Of a stretch of DNA of 64,000 bases, positions 1 to 11,750 are shown one piece after another. A program made the translations under genes and the position numbers. This DNA is from Polymyxa betae (lineage: Eukaryota; Endomyxa; Phytomyxea; Plasmodiophorida; Plasmodiophoridae): assembly GCA_003693705.1 (NCBI GenBank), contig RBZT01000106.1, positions 1-64,000 on the forward strand. Reading direction: 5' to 3'. The first letter of the stretch is position 1; each line of letters opens with the position of its first letter. The notes under the pieces were generated by a model. That model made no database searches, was not told where the DNA came from, and worked only from the letters and a program-made list of their open reading frames with translations.

Positions 1-135
1 GGTTCAGTTCGTGACGAAATGACTTCCTACTTCCGAATTCCCAACCGCAAAAAAAAAACAACAGAAATACAGTCGAGAAGAATTGAACTCCCGTCATGAC
101 GCTCACGCAACTCCGTAGACCTTCGAATAGCCAGC

Positions 136-257
136 GGTCTATTTCCAGGAAATTGACCGGTCTATTTAATAGATAGACTATAGACCCGCGGTGGGGCATT
201 CCGTGACGGGTCTATATTCAATAGACCTCGGAATAGACCCGCGGTGGAGATGCTCTT
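136..257. repeat. GGTCTAT / ATAGACCCGCGGTGG short repeats
   Basis: The 15-base unit ATAGACCCGCGGTGG occurs at 180-194 and again at 233-247, with shorter GGTCTAT and its complement ATAGACC at several other points in the same 120 bases. The right copy runs into GAGATGCTCTTA, which resembles the GC-rich ends of some DNA transposons. No matching inverted copy is visible nearby, so this may be one worn end of a mobile element. That last step is inference. Confidence 0.4.
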
Positions 258-380
258 ATGGTCCATAATGCGTCCCACAAATCCGGCCACAGTTTCATCC
301 CATTTTGGACCACAATGCACTACCAGAGTAGTCCATTTTGGATTCACTTTCTGGTGCATTGTGTTGAGCAAAATGGTCGA
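255..380. repeat. CCATAATGG-type repeat, left copy
   Basis: Words such as GGTCCATAATG, CCATTTTGG and their complements recur through this stretch. The same family of words fills 2265-2500. Open frames across both stretches read as repeated Trp-Ser-Ile-Met strings and do not look like protein. This is best described as a dispersed, partly palindromic repeat. Confidence 0.45.
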
Positions 381-1870
381 TCATGAGATATCTAAAATTA
401 ATTGATTGCCAAAACAAAATGGGCCTTTAACGAATTACAGAATGTTGCTTAATGTATTATCACTATCTATCAGATTGGCGGATATTTGAGAAATAAAACT
501 TTGTATTATTAGAAATTACTAGTGCTATACGACTTCTGATTGTATGCTATGTCTACCGAATCCTAGGGGCCGACAATCACCAGCATTCAGGGACAGAGAG
601 TTCAAAAACAGTCGCGTCGGAGGCTCCAGATGCGGACGAGAACAAGGACAGAACCGATTTCTTTACTTGTCGGCTGTGACATTGTCTTCTTTCCGAACAA
701 CAGCTTTCGCACTGAAACCAATGTCAGCAGCAGTAGATCGGTAAACAGACCTATGAGTATCGAAATTTGGCATCACCCATGGATACCATTTAATCACCAA
801 GGCAGCCTACAAGAGCAGTTTCAGTGAAACAAGTTTGTCCAAAATTTCTTCAACTTAACCGCAAAAGTCGAAGAAATTTCATTGATGAGCGTCTTGAAAT
901 AGTAACCTATAAAATGATCAGCAGATCTTATTATTCAGTACAATACAGTAGTGATAAAAATGACTCCTTCCAACAATAATAACAATTAGGTAGGTAGAAT
1001 TTAAGGACATTGAAAAATAAGCCCAATTTGTAACACCAAATTGCAAATACTTAAACAGTTATAAAGATAAAAAAACAGGATAACGATGACTGCTCACAAT
1101 CTGATTAAGACCCTAACTGATCGCAAATCGCAATGATACTCTTTCAGCCTATAGTTGCAATCCTTGTAAACTGAGCTTTACCTAAACACACTTTCAATAA
1201 TGAGTCAGTTATCAATATAAACATACTTTTGGTGACAACTAGAAATCAATCGTTAGCAATAAAGCTCTTTGAGACCTGTTTATGGCTCAGTTTGATGATG
1301 TAAAAAAATCTTAATACTGAAGGAGGTCCATTTACCGAACATCAGGGCACCTTCGCCTAGTACTTAACCTCACCGATGATGAGCACGTCCATCAGTCTGC
1401 TTTTCTGTCAATCAAGACATCAGCCAGCCCTTTCGCCGATGCTCCTTCTGTTGGAGATTAGTCTTAAGTTGCAACTTCAGCGGTGCCGGCACGAGCCACC
1501 AGTACCAAAAATGTTTGTTAAATGTGGAACTCTCCCTCCAAGCGTCACGGCACGCCAAGGGACCCCTGCGACAATCTGCGAGGGCTGCGCTTGGATCGTA
1601 ATTAAATTGGCAAACTTGGTTTATCTCGCTTGTCGTCACTTTATTTCCAGAGTTATCTTATCCGTCGATATATAACCACCTGTTTTTTATTCTGAGGTTG
1701 TCTTACGAATAGGAATTTACCCTAGATTTCTTAACCTTAACATATTTATTATTAGGTCCCATCATAGAGAATATTTTTGTCCCCCCATACAATTATATTG
1801 GGAAATTACTGGAAGTTTCAAAAAATCTCTTGGATATAGTAGCATACTTGAAGAGGGAAATATCATACTC
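381..1870. other. No recognisable gene
   Basis: AT-rich sequence with only short open frames (for example 1376-1675) that resemble nothing I recognise and lack splice-linked partners. I see no RNA gene here. Confidence 0.4.
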
Positions 1871-1873
1871 GAC

Positions 1874-2160
1874 CATGACGGGTTCCATACGGACGCGATT
1901 GACTCTTGAGGAGAAACTGGCGGTTATCGCCTCAGATTGCGGCAGCCAACGAACGTATTGAACAAAAAATCGAAGCAGTGGGCTTAGATAAGAAAACTAA
2001 TAAACAACCCATATCGCTGCTTTACAGTTCCTCCAATAGTGACATAGTATCACTACAAAATATTGCTCCTGTCACAAAAGCGATGTAGTGACAGGGGGTG
2101 TTACTATTAGTATATATGGGAAATATTATTGTGGAAGGAGTGGACGTCACTATTTGAAGG
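1874..2160 (+). mobile_element. Possible remnant of a pogo/Tigger-like transposase N-terminus
   Basis: From the ATG at 1874 the frame reads RTRLTLEEKLAVIA before stopping. This resembles the start of the psq/CENP-B type DNA-binding helix-turn-helix of Tc1/pogo-family transposases. The frame breaks within 30 codons and the rest is not recognisable. A perfect 8-base hairpin (CCTGTCAC / GTGACAGG) lies at about 2070-2097. Very short evidence; it could be chance. Confidence 0.25.
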
Positions 2161-2264
2161 TGTCACTATATCGAAAGATAGTAAAAACCCAATCCTTCAG
2201 TGTTGTGTGAGAATATGTACAATAAAACTTTGCATTTATAATACCATAAAGAATTATCTGCGAT

Positions 2265-2500
2265 TGTCCATTGTGGACCATAATGGTGATCGATAATGGA
2301 GGGACAACCCGATAATTCATGATTTCCATAATGGACCATAAAGGGTTGCGTAAAGACCCATTTTGGAATTCCATTATGAATTTTATAGATGTTCCATTAT
2401 GTACCATAATGGGACGTGTACTTAAAATTCCCATCATGACCCATAATGGACCACACAGCAAATCATAAAGGAAATACGCAAACAATTCTCCGCCATGATC
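2265..2500. repeat. CCATAATGG-type repeat, right copy
   Basis: At least ten imperfect copies of CCATAATGG or its complement, such as GGACCATAATGG and TTCCATTATG, occupy this stretch. It matches the words at 255-380, about 2 kb away. The open frame on the minus strand across it (2503-2150) is a product of the repeat and is not called as a gene. Confidence 0.5.
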
Positions 2501-2525
2501 CATTTATGATTTACTTGCGCGGTGT

Positions 2526-2591
2526 GTACAAAACTAAAACTGTGGTGGTCCCGCAGAAAACGGTAGTTTTAAGAAAACTACAGTTTTGTAC
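2526..2591. repeat. 66-base inverted repeat
   Basis: GTACAAAACT at the left is mirrored by AGTTTTGTAC at the right, with further pairing just inside (AAAACTG with CAGTTTT). It looks like a small hairpin element or a worn miniature inverted-repeat transposon. No flanking target duplication is obvious. Confidence 0.45.
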
Positions 2592-2688
2592 TCGTGTTTC
2601 AAGTATTTACCGCAAACGTTACCTGGTGCGTGGAAAGTGCGTAATCTTACATTCAATTAGAATCTTAAGCACCTATTACCTCAACAGA

Positions 2689-2955
2689 CGCCTGCCTGTG
2701 AATTCCTTGTGGTTGGAGGAATCGTCGTCGCCTTGGCTGCCTTGGGAATTATCTGTATTATCCTGGGATGCGTCTCTGTTGACAAGGCGCTTGCGATTAC
2801 TGCTCCGTCAGCAAACGATTCGATTGTTTTTTGCAACATGGGACCTTATACCAATGTATAGTATCGGAGCATTCCTCGTTGCGCTCGGCGCTTGCATTTG
2901 CTGCATTGTTGTGTACCAGTTCTATAAGAACCAAAACAATAGAGTGGCTGATTGA
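2689..2955 (+). pseudogene. Fragment encoding two hydrophobic segments in different frames
   Basis: One frame (about 2689-2858) reads VVGGIVVALAALGIICIILG, a clear membrane helix, then a short polar stretch and a TAG at 2859. An overlapping frame from 2854 gives a second helix (IGAFLVALGACICCIVVYQF) followed by a polar Asn-rich end and TGA at 2953-2955. Joining them needs a frameshift. Alternatively a 64-nt intron (2856-2919) would skip the second helix and end in the same tail. No start exon could be fixed. It may be a decayed or poorly resolved small membrane protein. Low confidence in any exact model. Confidence 0.3.
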
Positions 2956-3951
2956 GAATATATTGATCACTGAGATGACTGGGACTTTCTCTCTTAGCAC
3001 ACAACCCCAATTCAGGTGCTTGTTGACGAGCACTGGAGTTGAGTTTCCTCGACGCTTCCTGATCGTTGAGATAGTTCTCCTTGTATATTAAACTCCCACT
3101 CGCCATTTCAGTTTTCCGTTCTTGTTCAGCGTGCCATAGCCCATAGTGTTGTTTACATATCACGCTCTCTTTAACATTGTCGCTTCTTGGAGACGGCGTA
3201 CGCTTGGCATTCATTGCGCTCAGCATGAACGGCGGTTCGTGGCATCTTCAAATTTAGAGGTGTTGGCAGATTTCGAAACTAAGTACCATGAGCGCTCAGT
3301 GAAAGAATTTCTTCCAGATTCTTTCACATACTTTTAAGAAAATCATGTCTATCATCATAAAATCCATAATATAAATTTTAGGTATAATTCTAGAAGTTCC
3401 TTTTTGTCTCTTATTTTCCTCTGTCTTGCTCGAACTTCCAATTCTTCTTCTCATCTTATTACATTTCCTTTCAAGACATCCATCATAGACTAATCTTATT
3501 CTTCCGTCTAAATGTCGACAATAAGTTGAATTGTCTTCGTGAATTTCTACTTTGAATACTTCATGTTTATTACAGCATCTTTCAGTTTCACACAATCCTA
3601 ACATCATCAATATTGGATACTCTGTCTTTTCAATAAACAACGAAGAATGAATAAGCGTTCAATGGTTCTTATCTGAGAGCGAGAGATTAAGTTTCATGAT
3701 AAACCATTCAGATCCAAGGGGCCTAAATTTTCATCGACTAATTGAAATCGTTTTCTCAACATCAATATCGGTTACCTATTACAGACTTATCTTGGAAATG
3801 ATCTGCAATCGGACGGCAATCTCAGCAAAGGATTGCCGGATGCCAACAGCAGTTCATCAGGTTTTTGCGTTCCAGATTGAGCATAGAATTCGAATACCAG
3901 ATTGACACATCTCAGTCTCTGCCGTATTTATTACTTACATTTCTAAACCAA

Positions 3952-5945
3952 TCACGAAAACGTCGAAACATCACTATCCTCGCAGGAAACGTTCTGCTCA
4001 GCAAATTTCACCCGATTACCAATCTGTAATCTCGTCAATCGGGCCTTGTTCCATCGACCATGCCCTCCTTCCTCTTTCTGCTGAACGACCGGCGTTGTGA
4101 TGGCGCCGTTCGACATGTGATAGGAGCCGGCCATGACCGGAGCAAATACAGATGGTCCATTCTGGACGAGGTTCTGGGCGTCCACGATCCCGATCAACGA
4201 CGGGTGCAGATTATTGATGCCGACGACGACACCCTGTCCTGACATATATTGGGCCTCAACAGGCGCCGACGACGCCTGATTCGGTTTACGTCGTATCCAG
4301 CAGCAGATAACACTGCAGACGGCCGACACCAGCAAGCAGACACCTGCTACAACCAACAAAGGGCTGTTAAATAACACACCAGATTTCGACGGTGACAACG
4401 ACGACGATGATGGTGTCGGACATTGGCTCGGGCTGATGACGTAATTTGAGCCACAGTTGACCGCAAGAACGCCGATCGTCTGGACAGCGACCGGCGGCGC
4501 GCTGACCCAGACCAGCAGGCTGCTGGAGCGCAGGTCGCTGCCCGGAATTTGGATCTGCTGATTGAATTCACCGGCAAGGAGTGTAGCATCTGGGTCGTTG
4601 ATGATGTCTGGTAAGGCAATGAAGGAGAGAAGAGTAGACGATGATGTTTGCTGTTCGAATTGAACAGAAGTGAATCTTGCTGTAGATACATGTAATGCCT
4701 GACTCATAGATTTAATAAATGATGTGATCATTGAGGTCTTGGTTGGTTCTGTAAGCCCTAATGTTCGTAGACCAATTGTTAACGAGATCTGCCAAGCGTT
4801 CCAGCTTTGGGTTGTTTTAGATGATATCGATGGTGACCTAAAACAGCTGAACATTTGAATATTCCATGAAATAGTAATGAATACATGATCGAAAATCTGG
4901 TCGAGGGCGTCACATCAACCGATTGAGTATTCGTAGATGATGGTGGGATCAATACCCACGTCGACGCCGCTATTGGAGGTGATGATGATGGCGCCAATAA
5001 CCGTGCAGAACATGTCATCTGGATGGCGATCCATTTGAGATTGCCAGGACATGAATCCGAGAGTAGAAAATTAATGGGTGGTATGGTACATGTGTTCAGC
5101 CCTATACAGAGATGGTTGAAAGCAGATATGACTCGATTATGATCTAAGTCGCAGTTCGGATTAGGAGTTATATCAGGCCAGACCCCAATGGGGCGACCCC
5201 AATATGCTTTCGTTACATTGCTAATATATCCATCATCCATACATGATACATTCGAGTTCGAGATAGACCGTTCAAAGCCAAGGACGCCCAGCTCGTTGCC
5301 AACCTGCCACGAATTCGTGCTGGGCGGCAGGTTCCAGGTTCCATAGTCATAATCAAGACTGCTCAATGCCGTATCGAATATACGTAATGCTGTGAGATAG
5401 AGCGGGATTGAATCTGGTGATGCCATCGACACAATCGGCGCCACGATCACGGCTGTACTGGAAGGCAGCATGTTGCCGACCGGCCCGAATCCGACCACAC
5501 TGCGACCCTGCGTCACATTCACACTGGAATAATAGAGACTGACGTATCTGGATGGGCCATTAACGATGGTGACCCCAAATGAGAACCAGGTATCGAGTGT
5601 AATTCGAGGTCCAATCATCATTTCAGTACCAGCAGTGGTAGAGATATTCACTGCCAGATACTTGTCGTTCAGGATATAAACTTTTGGCAACGAATAGCTG
5701 GGCGATGACTCCGGTTGAACTGTGAACAGCAGTCGAATCGGCTGCGACAGCGTCGAGCGAGCTTGGGCAAACCCGTGATATGAAATGGTCACCGTGCTGA
5801 TAGATTTCATCGACGCGAAGGTCGGGTTCGGAATAATGTTATCGCTGCTGGTACGATATGGATCTTGAAACACTTCGATGTAGGCGGCCGGGACGAACAC
5901 AATACTACCTGTAATGATAATGATGAGAATAACCTGAGCATTCAT
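3952..5945 (-). CDS. SUEL-lectin single-pass membrane protein, copy A
   Basis: Exons 5945-4885 and 4837-3952, joined by a 47-nt phase-2 intron, give 648 residues. In order: a signal peptide (MNAQVILIIIITGSIVFVPA); a region of about 200 residues whose end (LRIFDTALSS) recalls LamG/ConA-type jelly rolls; a SUEL/rhamnose-binding lectin-like domain around 240-320 with SCMDDG, AYWGRP, SDSCPG and the final MTC; a proline/serine linker; a second conserved domain (NAWQISLTIG to YVISPSQCP); one membrane helix; and a polar tail of about 110 residues. SUEL lectins bind galactose or rhamnose, so this is probably a surface carbohydrate receptor or adhesin. That role is inferred. It is the last of three tandem paralogues on this strand. 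Lectin assignment is fairly sure, the LamG call weak. Confidence 0.82.
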
Positions 5946-6437
5946 TTACAGGTTGATTGCAACACCGCTTTCAGATACTAAGGAACGGAGAGGTCGGCTG
6001 GTACACGCCCATCCCTTCTACAAAGCGTGTAATTCTCGTATTTGTCGGTGCTATTCCATTCTGGTCATCGATGTAGCAGATGTTCTCATTGTTTCCTGGA
6101 TTCATAAAAATGAGCAAGGCTGCTATAGCTGCACGATATAGCAGGCATCAAGACCGCATGGTGTTAGAAACTGTCACAATTCTGGCGACAGCAATGTAGT
6201 GAATGAACAAACCACGTACATGCACTTTTCGCGACAAACCTCCTCATGATGAATCGATGTATCATGACATCAACTGACTATTTAACGTAATGAACATCGA
6301 GTTTTTACTATCTATTTATATATTGCATCCGGTCGGAATGCCAGAATTACGTACTTGTTCTAGTCATGTTATTCAGCAGCTGAGATTAGAGACCGGAATA
6401 TTGCTTAGAAAAGCAGGAAATTGTTCCAATATGAGCA
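5946..6437. promoter_or_regulatory. Spacer between lectin copies A and B
   Basis: About 490 bases with no supported gene. It must hold the 5' control region of copy A and the 3' end of copy B. The plus-strand frame that begins at 6290 runs antisense to copy B and is not called. Confidence 0.4.
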
Positions 6438-8567
6438 TCAGTCACTATCACCAAGGACAGCATGAGAATTTTGTACATCAAAGTGAACACGAGCTCCAGG
6501 ATGTGATTTATCGGATCGAGATCGTTTACGTCGGCCAGGCGAGGGCGGTGGCCGTGGTGAGGGCGGACGTGGTGAGTGCTGCCGTGGTGGCGCTTCCGAA
6601 TTTAAAGAAGGCAGTGCGACGGCGGACATGTGATGCATGTTGCCTGCCCTGGGAGACATCGGCACCTGTCTTTCTTGAAAGACGTTCAAGAACGACGGAT
6701 GGATCGGATACAAATTGTTCGGGACGGCGACGCCAATTGATGGTGCCGAGGCATGCGACGCCGCCTGTGCATACTCCAGTCCTATCGGCTTTCGTTGATA
6801 CCAACAATACAGCCCGCCACAAACACCAGCAATCACCAAGATAAAGATGGTAGCGAGAGCAATAAACATGTAAATGTAGGCCGTACTGGCTGTTGGACCA
6901 GCACTCGATGCTAAGGCAACAGCTGGGCATGCGTTAGGGCTGATGACGTACGAGTTCCCGCCACAGTTAATGACTCGCAGACCGATGGCCTGGATGGCGA
7001 CCGGAGGGCCGGCGGCATAAACTAATAAAGTTCCTGATCTTAGGTCGCTGCCTGCAATCTGCATCTGCTGCGTGAAGCTTGCCACAACGGCGGTGGCGTC
7101 CGGGTCGATGGCGTTCGGCAAGGCCACGAACGATAATAATGTGGAGGAGGAGGTCTGCTGCTGGAACTCTATCAGGGTGAATCTAGTAGGAGGCACATAC
7201 AGAGCTTGGCTCATATCATTAATGAAACCGGATGTAAGGGCGTTCTGAGTTGTATCGCTGATGCCCAAGGTCTTGAACATGATCGTCAATGAGATTTGCC
7301 AAGCGTTGTAGTTCGATGCACGTTTGAAAGAAGGCACCCGCCTGTGTCATAGAACTTCAGCGAGGATTTTAAGTTTTTGATAAAATTGTGAGCATGTCAG
7401 AAGTCTTGAACAAGGAAAACAAGGAGCGCGGAAATTGATTGCTTACACAGAAGGAATATATGTAGAGTTGAGAACAGCAGCCGGTATCTCCATCGGACTA
7501 GCAGTTCTTTGATTCGAAGCCTTTGGCGCCAAGGATTCAGTGCCAGACCTTGCACTCGGAGCAACAGCTGAAGAAGGCGCAGCGGTTGGCGTGGAGGTCC
7601 TGTTGGGCCAGGTCCATAGTCCAGCAATGGATGTTGAGCAGGTCATGGAGACGGCTACATACTTGATAGTTCCTGGACATGGATCTATTGTATAATCTCT
7701 CACACTCTGTGGTATGATACATGATGGCTTGGAAAGGCACGCAGCCTCCACAGTCGCCATAGTCAATGTACTATTAGCATTACATAGAGGGTTGGCTGAT
7801 ATCTGAGGCCAGACACCTTTTGGATGGCCATACAGCGCTTGGCGGATGGCAGTGATCCAGCCATTCCCGGCGCATGAAACATTCGTGCTGGATGCGGCTT
7901 GCTCAAAACCTGAGACGCCGAGGTTGTTGCCGATTTGCCAGACGTATGTCGGGGGCGGGTTCGCCCAGAGGTCGTTATCGAATCCTGCTTGTGAAAGCAC
8001 CGATTCGATAACATGTAATGACATGAGATAGACTGGGACCGGATCCGTTATTGGCGATAATTCAAGCGCTTGAACGACGGCCGTGCTGGATGGCACCATA
8101 TTGCCTTTCATAGTGTATTGCATTGCGACCGAGGCTGTTGAGTTTAAATACGATATGTAGAGAAGAATGCTGCGTGAATCTGCATTGCCATTATTGGCAA
8201 TGGCGATACCGAATCCAAACCAGGAATCGAGCGGAACTTTGGGGCCGATGAAGGTTTCGTTGCCGAACGTCGTGGTGACGGTCGCAGCTAGATTACTGCT
8301 ATTCACGATGGCGACGTTCGGCAGCATGTATTGTTTAGAGGAAACCGGATGGACTGAGAACAGCAGACGAGATTGCAACGTCGATGTTGAGGGCACCTGT
8401 GCAAATCCTTTGTACGAAATTGCCACAGTACGGATAGATGTCATGGATCGAAAAATTGGGTTCGCGAGGACGCTCTGGGCATCGACCCGATACGGATCGC
8501 CAAAAAGCTGCATCTCGGCATTGATCAGCACGACCCCAACGCTGATTAATATGATCAAACCGGACAT
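6438..8567 (-). CDS. SUEL-lectin single-pass membrane protein, copy B
   Basis: Exons 8567-7447 and 7341-6438, with a 105-nt phase-2 intron, give 674 residues. The start at 8567 is chosen because its signal peptide (MSGLIILISVGVVLINA) lines up with those of the two paralogues; in-frame ATG-like codons extend to 8651. After the signal come the LFGDPYR motif shared with copy C, the jelly-roll-like region, the lectin domain (SCAGNG, ALYGHP, DPCPG, SMTC: both the YG and DPC landmarks of rhamnose-binding lectins), a Ser/Thr/Pro linker, the NAWQISLTIM domain ending YVISPNACP, a membrane helix and a tail. The tail is unusual: Pro/Arg-rich (PPRQHSPRPPSPRPPPSPGR), which could bind SH3 or WW domains. 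Function as receptor or adhesin is inferred. Confidence 0.82.
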
Positions 8568-9160
8568 CTGATGCCTGGGGGACATACCATGAGATTGTCT
8601 TCGGCTACCCGTCCTTCTCAAAAAGAACGTTCGTAGCGGTCTCAATTGCATCGTTGGAGTGTAATCTTAGCAGTCAGTCATAAAGGCAGCAGGGAACTGA
8701 TTTATGGAGCAACAGGTGGTGAAGCCAGGTGTTTTTATTATATAGCTCTCATCTCTGGAAATACATTTTATATATTTCACATTTGGAGAGTCGGTTGCCT
8801 ACGAGGCAAAGGCTAACGGTTCCATCCTTTCCAAATCGCAACCGGTGAATCCAGTAAGGTCGTGTGGCGGATGTCAAGTAAGACAAGGCGTTCTGTTGTT
8901 GTATTGATTTATATATGGATTTTTTGATTTCCATTCGCTTGGGTGAGAATGCAGTATTCAGAATGCTAAGACGACATAATGCCTATGGTTGAGGTGTCAT
9001 CAATAGACTTATCCATTTTAATACTACAGCTGCCGAGTAGCTTGGATGATCACTGTCGTAGCTAGCAGAAATCTAATGCTGAAAGTGATATAGGACGACA
9101 TCGCACTTGAGGGTATCATTTCTGTCAAAAAGTATCAAATAACGCTGAAGAGTCAAAGAT
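8568..9160. promoter_or_regulatory. Spacer between lectin copies B and C
   Basis: About 590 bases, AT-rich, no supported gene. It probably includes the promoter and 5' leader of copy B and the 3' end of copy C. Confidence 0.4.
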
Positions 9161-11750
9161 TCAAGAAAGCGTTGTGAAATATGAATAGCTTTCCGTAGCA
9201 TAGGCTGCGGATCTCTGCCGGGTTGGTCCTGGTTGGAATCGTTGCAGTGGCTGGGATAACGATGGGGATCCTTTCATTGATCCTGGCTGACTTGCAGCAT
9301 GTGATATTTGACTAATATTGGACTGAATCACTGGATTCGACATAAAATGCAAATGTGCTGGTGGTACAATCGCACTGTTCGATTGATGATGTGTGTTAAC
9401 CGGTGACGTCGCTAATAACGAGCCGTGAAAGAAGTTTTGTCCATCCATAAACAAAGGAGCATGCGTCGGCTGGAAATTGATATTTGATCCGACAGCCACG
9501 CCGCTACCGGTGGATAAAAAACTGGAGTTTTTAGGGCCCGTTAACTGCGAAAATCCCTGAGGGTGTTCAGCTTTCATTGTCCTTCTTCTACACCAGCACA
9601 GACTACCACCGATCATCACAACCAGTGAGATGATGAGGCATGAGCCTGCGATCAACAAATAGGAATTGCTGGCGATAAAAGAGGAAGGCAGCGATGGTGA
9701 TGATGTTGGACATGGACTCGAGCTAAGCACGTACGTGTTGGAACCACAGTTTGCAACACGGACGCCTGTAATATGAAGGATAACAGGAGATTGACTGGAC
9801 CAGATTAATAGAGTCCCTGCTCTGAGATCACTTCCTGAAAGTTGAATCTGCTGCGAAAAGCTGGCGACCAAACCGGTGGCATCCGGGTCAGTGGCATTCG
9901 GCAGAACCACGAACGATAATGTAGTTGAAAATTGCTTTTGATCTTCAAAGTCCATCATAGCAAACCTGTCAATGTGCTTGTTGTTAATGACAGATGGCCG
10001 TGTGGCGAGTTATGCAAAGATAACAAACCTGGTGGGTGGGACGCTTAGAGCTGTGCTCATATCATTAATACAGGCAGCGAAGAGACTATTGCGGGTCGTA
10101 TCAGTGATGCCTGTTGTTCTTAAACCGATTGCCAAAGATATCCGCCAGGCATTATAATGTGATGCCGTTTTCGACGACGACGGTGCCCTAAACAAAAATG
10201 GTGATATAGTCAGTGTTATTCGGAATTGACAATGGGCAATCAGCTATCCCCCAAGAATTCAATAATAGAATGGCTTACATTGATAAAGAAAAACTGTTAA
10301 TCAGCGATTTGCTACTGCTGGGTGACAATGCAGCGCTTGAATACACAGCCGTTGTTGGACTAGATACCTTATTCGCAAAGCTTGAAGGGAACAGCGTCGA
10401 AGAAGGCATCGCAGTAGAAGGTGCTATCATAGGCGTCGGCTTCTTCGAGCTTGACGAAAGCCTTGATGAGGATGGCGAACTTAGCGCAGGCTTCGATGAT
10501 AATGACGAACTTAACGCAGGCTTCGATGGTAATGACGAACTTAAAGCGGAATTCGATGAAAATGCCGAACTTAACGAAGGCTTCGATAACGTGGTTGGCG
10601 TTATCGAGGAGCTAGACGACGCAGATTTGCTTGGCGATTCTGAGGAGGGTTTTGATGATAACGGTAAGGAACTCGATGTCTGTGATACTGCCGATGATGC
10701 CGAAGTCGAGCATGTTAACGACGCTGCAATCCACTTCTTAGCGCCACTACATGGATCTCCATAGTCGGAATTTCTCTGTGGTAAGACACACGAGTTCTTG
10801 TTAAGACATGCAGCCTTGACAACAGAGATTGTGGTTGCAGTATCAGTATTGCATGCCGACCTGGCTGTGATGTTGGGCCAAACCCCAATTGGACGACCCC
10901 AATACACTTTGTTCACACTGGTGATTCGCCCGCCCCCAGCACAAGCGATCGTATTATCAGATGTGCGTTGTTCAAAGCCGAATACGCCAAGCTCAGTGTC
11001 CATTTGCCAGGTGTACGTATTAGGCACGACCATCCATGTGTAATAATCTGAGGATGAATCAGATCCCGATTCTACAAAGATAAAGAGCTTACTAACCGAA
11101 CCAGTTGGTCGTTAATGCCGATGAAGAGATACGTAACGACGTTAGATAGGACGGAACTGGAGCCATCGATGATGGCGACAAAGCTGGTGCTATCGCCACC
11201 GCCGTATTGGATAGCAACATATTGCCTTTAGGCGTGTATTGTATGCTGACACTACTGGCATTATCGATATTGGAGTAGTATAATAAGACATAACGCTGAG
11301 ATGGTGTTGCACTATTGGAGATTGTAATGCCGAATGAAAACCAAGTGTTTAGAGAGACGCTGGGCCCAATGAATGTCTCAAGGCCGTTCGTAGTCGTGAT
11401 ATTGACAGCCAAGAAGTTCTTGCTCGAGACATAGACGTAGGGCAGCACGGTCGCGCTAGTCGACGTTGGACGCACAGAGAATATCACCCGAGGCGATGAT
11501 GTTGATGTCGAAAGAATCTGTGTAAATCCTATGGGGATTCAAGGTCAATATTAACATTGGGATGATGGAATGGTTCAAAGATCTGACCCTGATATGAAAC
11601 AGCAACCGAGTTGATTACTAGCATTGCAGCATACTTCTGGTTGGGAACGACGCTGCCGGCAACAGATCTGTAAGGATCACCGAACAATTCGGTGAAATCT
11701 TGAGCGGCAGCCAAGATCGCCAAGCTGGCGATTGTTACGAGAGCATACAT
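9161..11750 (-). CDS. SUEL-lectin single-pass membrane protein, copy C, with mucin-like linker
   Basis: Five exons: 11750-11588, 11528-11097, 11047-10279, 10187-10029 and 9965-9161 (introns 59, 49, 91 and 63 nt). All joins keep frame, giving 775 residues. The order matches copies A and B: signal peptide (MYALVTIASLAILAAAQ), LFGDPYR, jelly-roll-like region, lectin domain (CAGGGR, VYWGRPIG, GDPCSG, LTC), linker, NAWRISLAIG domain ending YVLSSSPCP, membrane helix, tail. Copy C differs in its long Ser/Pro/Ala linker of about 150 residues, built partly of ten-residue repeats like ALSSSLPSKP, which suggests an O-glycosylated stalk. Only the 91-nt intron sits where A and B also have one; the other three are unique to this copy. 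Function as adhesin or receptor is inferred. Confidence 0.82.
10455..10600. repeat. 30-base tandem repeats in the linker of lectin copy C
   Basis: Four to five imperfect copies of a 30-base unit (around GAACTTAACGCAGGCTTCGA on the plus strand) encode the Ser/Pro/Ala decapeptides on the minus strand. Such units can expand and contract, so the stalk length may vary among strains. Confidence 0.7.

Noticed and set aside
6290-6844. Plus-strand frame of 184 residues
   Set aside because: Overlaps the conserved C-terminal half of lectin copy B in antisense and has no recognisable motif.
10213-10764. Plus-strand frame of 183 residues, acidic with Asp/Glu/Asn repeats
   Set aside because: It is the exact antisense of the Ser/Pro/Ala-rich linker of lectin copy C, whose repeats keep the opposite strand open. 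The minus frame fits a five-exon gene with two paralogues.
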